A stretch of 64,000 nucleotides of DNA. It comes from Eublepharis macularius (lineage: Eukaryota > Chordata > Lepidosauria > Squamata > Eublepharidae). Under the pieces are notes generated by a model. The model ran no database searches. It worked only from the letters and a program-made list of their open reading frames with translations, and had not been told where the DNA came from. Below, piece after piece: positions 60,510 to 64,000 of this stretch. The translations under genes were made by a program, and so were the position numbers. Where the stretch lies: contig NC_072795.1 in the NCBI RefSeq assembly GCF_028583425.1, positions 8,021,001 through 8,085,000 on the forward strand, given 5' to 3'. Every line of letters begins with the position of its first letter. The stretch's first letter is position 1.

Positions 60510-62439
60510 TTTTTTTATTGGGTTTTTATAATATATAGGGAGGGGTTACAACAGGCCATAAGCATTTATGAGATTCACATACAAGACACATAATCATCCA
60601 TCTAGATATAAAAAGCCATTATATATGTAATTGGTGCCCCATATACCGTCAAGATTTCCTTTTATTAATTTCTATATTTTTAATCCACTTACTGTGTAGC
60701 TTATATTTCTAGTAATTTTTTCTTTTGTGTATATTACATATAGATCACATTTCACCTCTTTTACCTTTTAATCAGGGATCTTAGATCCATAATTGTTCTA
60801 GGAGTGGGAGGTGGATGTAGCAAAACATACAATATCAACAGGACAGTAATATACATCAACATAAAGATAAGAGCAATTTTTATATTAATTTCCTCTTTCT
60901 TATATCTGTTCTGGCCATGCCTTCCAAACTTGTCTACTTGTATTTTCATAATAGTAAGGGTACAGAGGCCAAATCAATATTTAGTTTGAAAACAATTTTA
61001 TATTCTATTTTTAAAAAAGTGTGTGTGTGTGTATACATATACATATATATACATATATACACACATATACATATACATATACATAAAATAAATCTTTCAT
61101 CGATTTTGTTGTAGCCAAAACTATTTGCTTGAGTTTTCATACTGATAGGACTAGGGTGGTCACATAACTATATAGTTAAAACACAATTTTACCTTTTAGA
61201 GATAGTTAACTCCTTCATCTATTTTATTTTGATCATCTGGACTTATTTACTTGGGTTTTCATACTCATAAGTTTAAGAAGAGCAGGTGGTCATTTAGCTT
61301 AGCCAGTATTTTATATTTTGAGAAGGAAGACAGTCTACGTACATTTAATAAACTCCAAAGACTCATTTACATAAACTATATGATGTTATATAAAAAAGAG
61401 AAAAGAAGGAAAGAAGGGAAAAGCTATTTAAGTAAGAGGTTGAGTCTGCGTTAATGAGTCCTGATGTGCCCCAAGATTCTGATCGTTGTTTTTTCTTCTC
61501 TCTTCATGAAAAGTGGTACATCCAGTCCTTAATCCCTCTTTCCCCTTTCAGTATTGGCATGCTTGGTTCTTTCCATGCAGATCTGCTTTTTTCTTCTTCT
61601 TTCTTTGTGAGACGTAGTACATCCAATCCCTAATCGATCTGGGCCACCAAAGGTAGATTCCCTTGTCTTCCAGCCATTTCTGAAGTAGATCAGTATGGAT
61701 GGAGTTACTCCTCTGCTTGTTTTCCTGTTTTAAGATCCGCTGCATTCTTTTCTCCCCTTTCTGTGTTGGGATGCCTGTTTCTCTCCGTGCAGGTCTGATT
61801 CGTGGCCCCTCCTTTTCTTTACTAAAGTTTTGTGTCTTGGAGGGGACGTCCTGATAAGATCGTCCATTTTGTAAAGTGCGTCGCAGACTGATTTTCCCCT
61901 CATTTGGCTCGATTTTTCTTTCAGTTAAGTTTGTCCCTGCAGAAATATTTTCTGGGTTGTGATTTCTTGTTATCCTTTTCCACTCCAAGTATCGCATCAG
62001 CTTTAATTAGTAACTCCGTCATTATTTTAGACATTTCTTGCAAACAAACAAGTACCTCTTCTTGCCAAGAAGCCATTTCAGCAAGTGGTAAAAAGCTTTG
62101 TTTTGGTTAGTTATATTCAAAGATTTATAGCATTCCAGCAATTGCTGTGTCATTCCTCCCCCACCCCCATCTCTGCCCCTCCCAGCTTGCTCGGCTCATA
62201 GTTAAGCTGAATTGCCCCGTAAAACCATAAATCTGTCCACTTACTTGATGGAAGGCTGTGGGGTCAGTTAAGCTCTCTTAGAATTGTTTTTTTTTTAATC
62301 TGTCTTGTTAAGAATCTACTTGATTTGCTGTAGTTTTTTCGACCTGATGGACTCTCGGGTTCACAGTTAAGTAGCCATGTTGGCTCCTCCTTTTCTCCTC
62401 GCTTCAGAACCAGTATCTGGGCTTCTGGAGGTTCGCCAG
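60510..62439 (-). mobile_element. L1/HAL1-like insertion, 1.93 kb, no ORF2
   Basis: Flanked by an exact 18-bp duplication GAGGACGTGGCTTCTTTT (60492-60509 and 62440-62457). A poly-T start at 60510 is the poly-A tail on the minus strand. The 5' end carries AGGAGCCAACATGGCTAC, like the YY1-type start of L1 5'UTRs. A first ORF begins MASWQEEVLVCLQEMSKIMT and stops after about 51 codons; a second frame (61997-61548, 149 codons) is Lys/Arg-rich. No reverse transcriptase is found, so it is internally deleted or a half-L1 type. A TG/TA-rich tract at 61018-61085 lies in its 3' part. Confidence 0.6.
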
Positions 62440-62457
62440 GAGGACGTGGCTTCTTTT

Positions 62458-62985
62458 ATTGAGTCAAGACATCTCGTTTGAGGTCTTCCTCTTTTCCTAC
62501 TGCCTTCCACTTTTCCTAGCATTATTGACTTTTCCAGAGAATCTTGACTTCTCACAATGTGACCAAAGTACGATAGCCTCAGTTTTGTCGTTTTAGCTTC
62601 TGGGGAGAATTCAGGCTTGACTTGATTTGATACCCACTTATTTGTCTTTTTGGCTGTCCATGGGATCCACAAAACTCTCCTCCAGCACAGCATTTCAAAT
62701 GAATAAATGTTCTTCCTGTCAGCTTTCTTCACTGTCCAGCTTTCACATCCATACATAGTAATGGGGAATACCATAGTGTGGATTATCTTGATCTTGGTCC
62801 CCACAGAGAAATCCTTATCTTTAAGAGTCTTTTCTAGTTCCCTCACAGCTCCTCTTCCAAGTCTCAATCTTCTTCTGGTTTCTTCACTGCAGTCTCCTTT
62901 TTGGTTGATGACCGAGCCAAGGAATTCAAAATCTTGAACAATTTCAATTTCTTCATTGTACGTACACACTGGCAATTACAAAAAC
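62458..62985 (-). pseudogene. BovB/RTE LINE ORF C-terminal part
   Basis: Minus strand from 62975: FEFLGSVINQKGDCSEETRR, RLRLGRGAVRELEKTLKDKD, MVFPITMYGCESWTVKKADR, FEMLCWRRVLWIPWTAKKTN, LRLSYFGHIVRSQDSLEKSI, RKRGRPQTRCLDSIKEATSS. This is the distinctive RTE/BovB C-terminal domain after the RT. It is 5'-truncated near 62985 and interrupted by the L1-like insertion. Otherwise the frame is clean, so the copy is fairly young. Confidence 0.8.
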
Positions 62986-63029
62986 TCAAACAGGAACATG
63001 GACAGGTAAGATTTTACTATTCTTCATGG

Positions 63030-63372
63030 TATAATAACAACATTTGATTTATATACCGCCCTTCAGGACACTCAGAGAGGTTTACAAAGTATGTCATCGT
63101 TATCCCCACAACAACAAACACCTTGTGAGGTGGGTGGGGCTGAGAGAGCTCCTAGAAGCTGTGACTGACCCAAGGTCACCCAGCTGGCTTCAAGCGGAGG
63201 AGTGGGGAATCAAACCTGCCTCTCCAGATTAGAGTCCTGCCACTCTTAAGTGACTGACCCAAGGTCACCCAGCTGGCTTCAAGTGGAGGAATGGGGAATC
63301 AAACCCATTTCCCCAGATTAGAGTCCCGTCGCTCTTAACCACTACATTTAACCACTATACCAAACTGGTATA
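63030..63372 (-). mobile_element. tRNA-derived SINE with internal duplication
   Basis: The SINE (tail TATACCGCCCTTCAGGACAC, head ACCACTATACCAAACTGG) contains a repeated segment: GTGACTGACCCAAGGTCACC to GTCCTGCCACTCTTAA and again GTGACTGACCCAAGGTCACC to GTCGCTCTTAACCAC, so it is a partial tandem or two fused copies. Confidence 0.7.
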
Positions 63373-63840
63373 AGAACCATATCCTAGGCTTTGCAGGATC
63401 TTTCAAGTACAGTCATCTGCAGGAAGATATTGATGATATAACGGGAGTAGATAGTGACAACAGCTGCATAATGTGCAGCTGCTCCAAGCTGAGGCTTTGC
63501 TCGATAGAAATGTTTTCAACGCATTTTTGTAATGAGTGTTAAATGCCTCTCACTGTCACTACACAGAAAATGGATTTTCCTTCATCTCTGAATTTATCAC
63601 TGAATTTATCTGAAGAAGAAATCTATTTGGAAACAGGATAGATACTGAATTCCTGTAGTAATTAAACATGCTATGGAGATTCCTCATTTATGTTGCTACT
63701 ATATGTTGGTAACGGTGTTTGACTTTTTTTGTCGTTGTTATACATCAAATTGTTCAATCTTGTCACAGTGTGCGCAGTGATGCTCTCTGTATTTCTGTCT
63801 GTTTCACAGAGTTATCGGAAGCACATCCTAACGGAGAAGC
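63373..63840 (-). other. ABCC5 intron, unclassified
   Basis: No exon or named repeat is recognised. CTGAAGAAGAAATCTATTTG followed by GAAACAGG near 63610-63640 resembles the CTGAAGA...GAAA pattern but has no convincing stem II. Confidence 0.3.
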
Positions 63841-63846
63841 TTTTAT

Positions 63847-64000
63847 GTATTGTTGAAGGCTTTCACGGCCGGAGAACGATGGTTGTTGTGGGTTTTCCGG
63901 GCTGTATTGCCGTGGTCTTGGCATTGGTGACACTGAGAGATCTCTGTCTTTTGGTGCTACACCTCTGAAGATGCCAGCCACAGCTGCTGGCGAAACGTCA
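63847..64000 (+). mobile_element. PLE terminal unit (family 1), cut by window edge
   Basis: Starts TGTATTGTTGAAGGCTTTCA and matches the 45364 unit through CTGAAGATGCCAGCCACAGC to GCGAAACGTCA at the last base. The hammerhead motif (63962-64000) is present up to the cleavage triplet. Confidence 0.8.

Noticed and set aside
62367..62457. Extra C-terminal residues of the BovB protein (WRTSRSPDTG onward)
   Set aside because: They are encoded by the target duplication and L1-like 5' end, not by BovB.

Overview
This is vertebrate nuclear DNA, most likely from a squamate reptile and possibly a gecko (the gecko guess is weak). Genes are split by GT-AG introns. Between exons lie CR1 and L2-like LINE ends, a BovB/RTE LINE, tRNA-derived SINEs, non-autonomous hAT and Harbinger-like elements, a DIRS gag relic and many Penelope-like element (PLE) copies. 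BovB, PLE and DIRS together are typical of lizard genomes. There are no bacterial-type operons, CRISPR arrays or genuine tRNA/rRNA genes.

Two host genes lie in tandem on the minus strand. (1) RNPEPL1, a member of the M1 aminopeptidase family: only the CpG-rich promoter and exon 1 (about 9131-10121) are present, and the rest lies left of position 1. Exon 1 carries a GC-rich minisatellite, and its two conserved halves are in different reading frames. (2) ABCC5 (MRP5), an ABC exporter: 24 consecutive coding exons from 60132 down to 18070, with a 3'UTR to about 16650. All exon phases join to a single 1,160-residue C-terminal part with both nucleotide-binding domains. The first exons lie beyond position 64000. 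Known family biology makes ABCC5 an efflux pump for organic anions and cyclic nucleotides; the two genes have no evident functional link.

Layout: 1-9.1 kb is RNPEPL1 intron 1, nearly all repeats. 9.1-10.5 kb is the RNPEPL1 CpG island and exon 1. 10.5-16.6 kb is intergenic repeats. 16.65-60.1 kb is ABCC5. 60.1-64 kb is an upstream ABCC5 intron holding a BovB element split by an L1/HAL1-like insertion.

The most striking structure is at 54406-59066. A PLE was inserted as one 4,661-bp unit, bounded by an 11-bp target-site duplication, and made of two copies facing head to head. The arms are 1,972 bp each with no length difference. One arm is part of an intact 809-codon RT + GIY-YIG reading frame. 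The arm ends carry a compact hammerhead-ribozyme motif. A second dispersed repeat family (hallmark GGTGCTACTGGACTC) has a related core, is also often arranged head to head, and in one copy (10925-11495) retains a PLE C-terminal coding remnant. The window may therefore show two PLE lineages that spread ribozyme-bearing terminal units. Several hAT, PLE and L1 insertions have exact duplications, so their order of insertion can be read.
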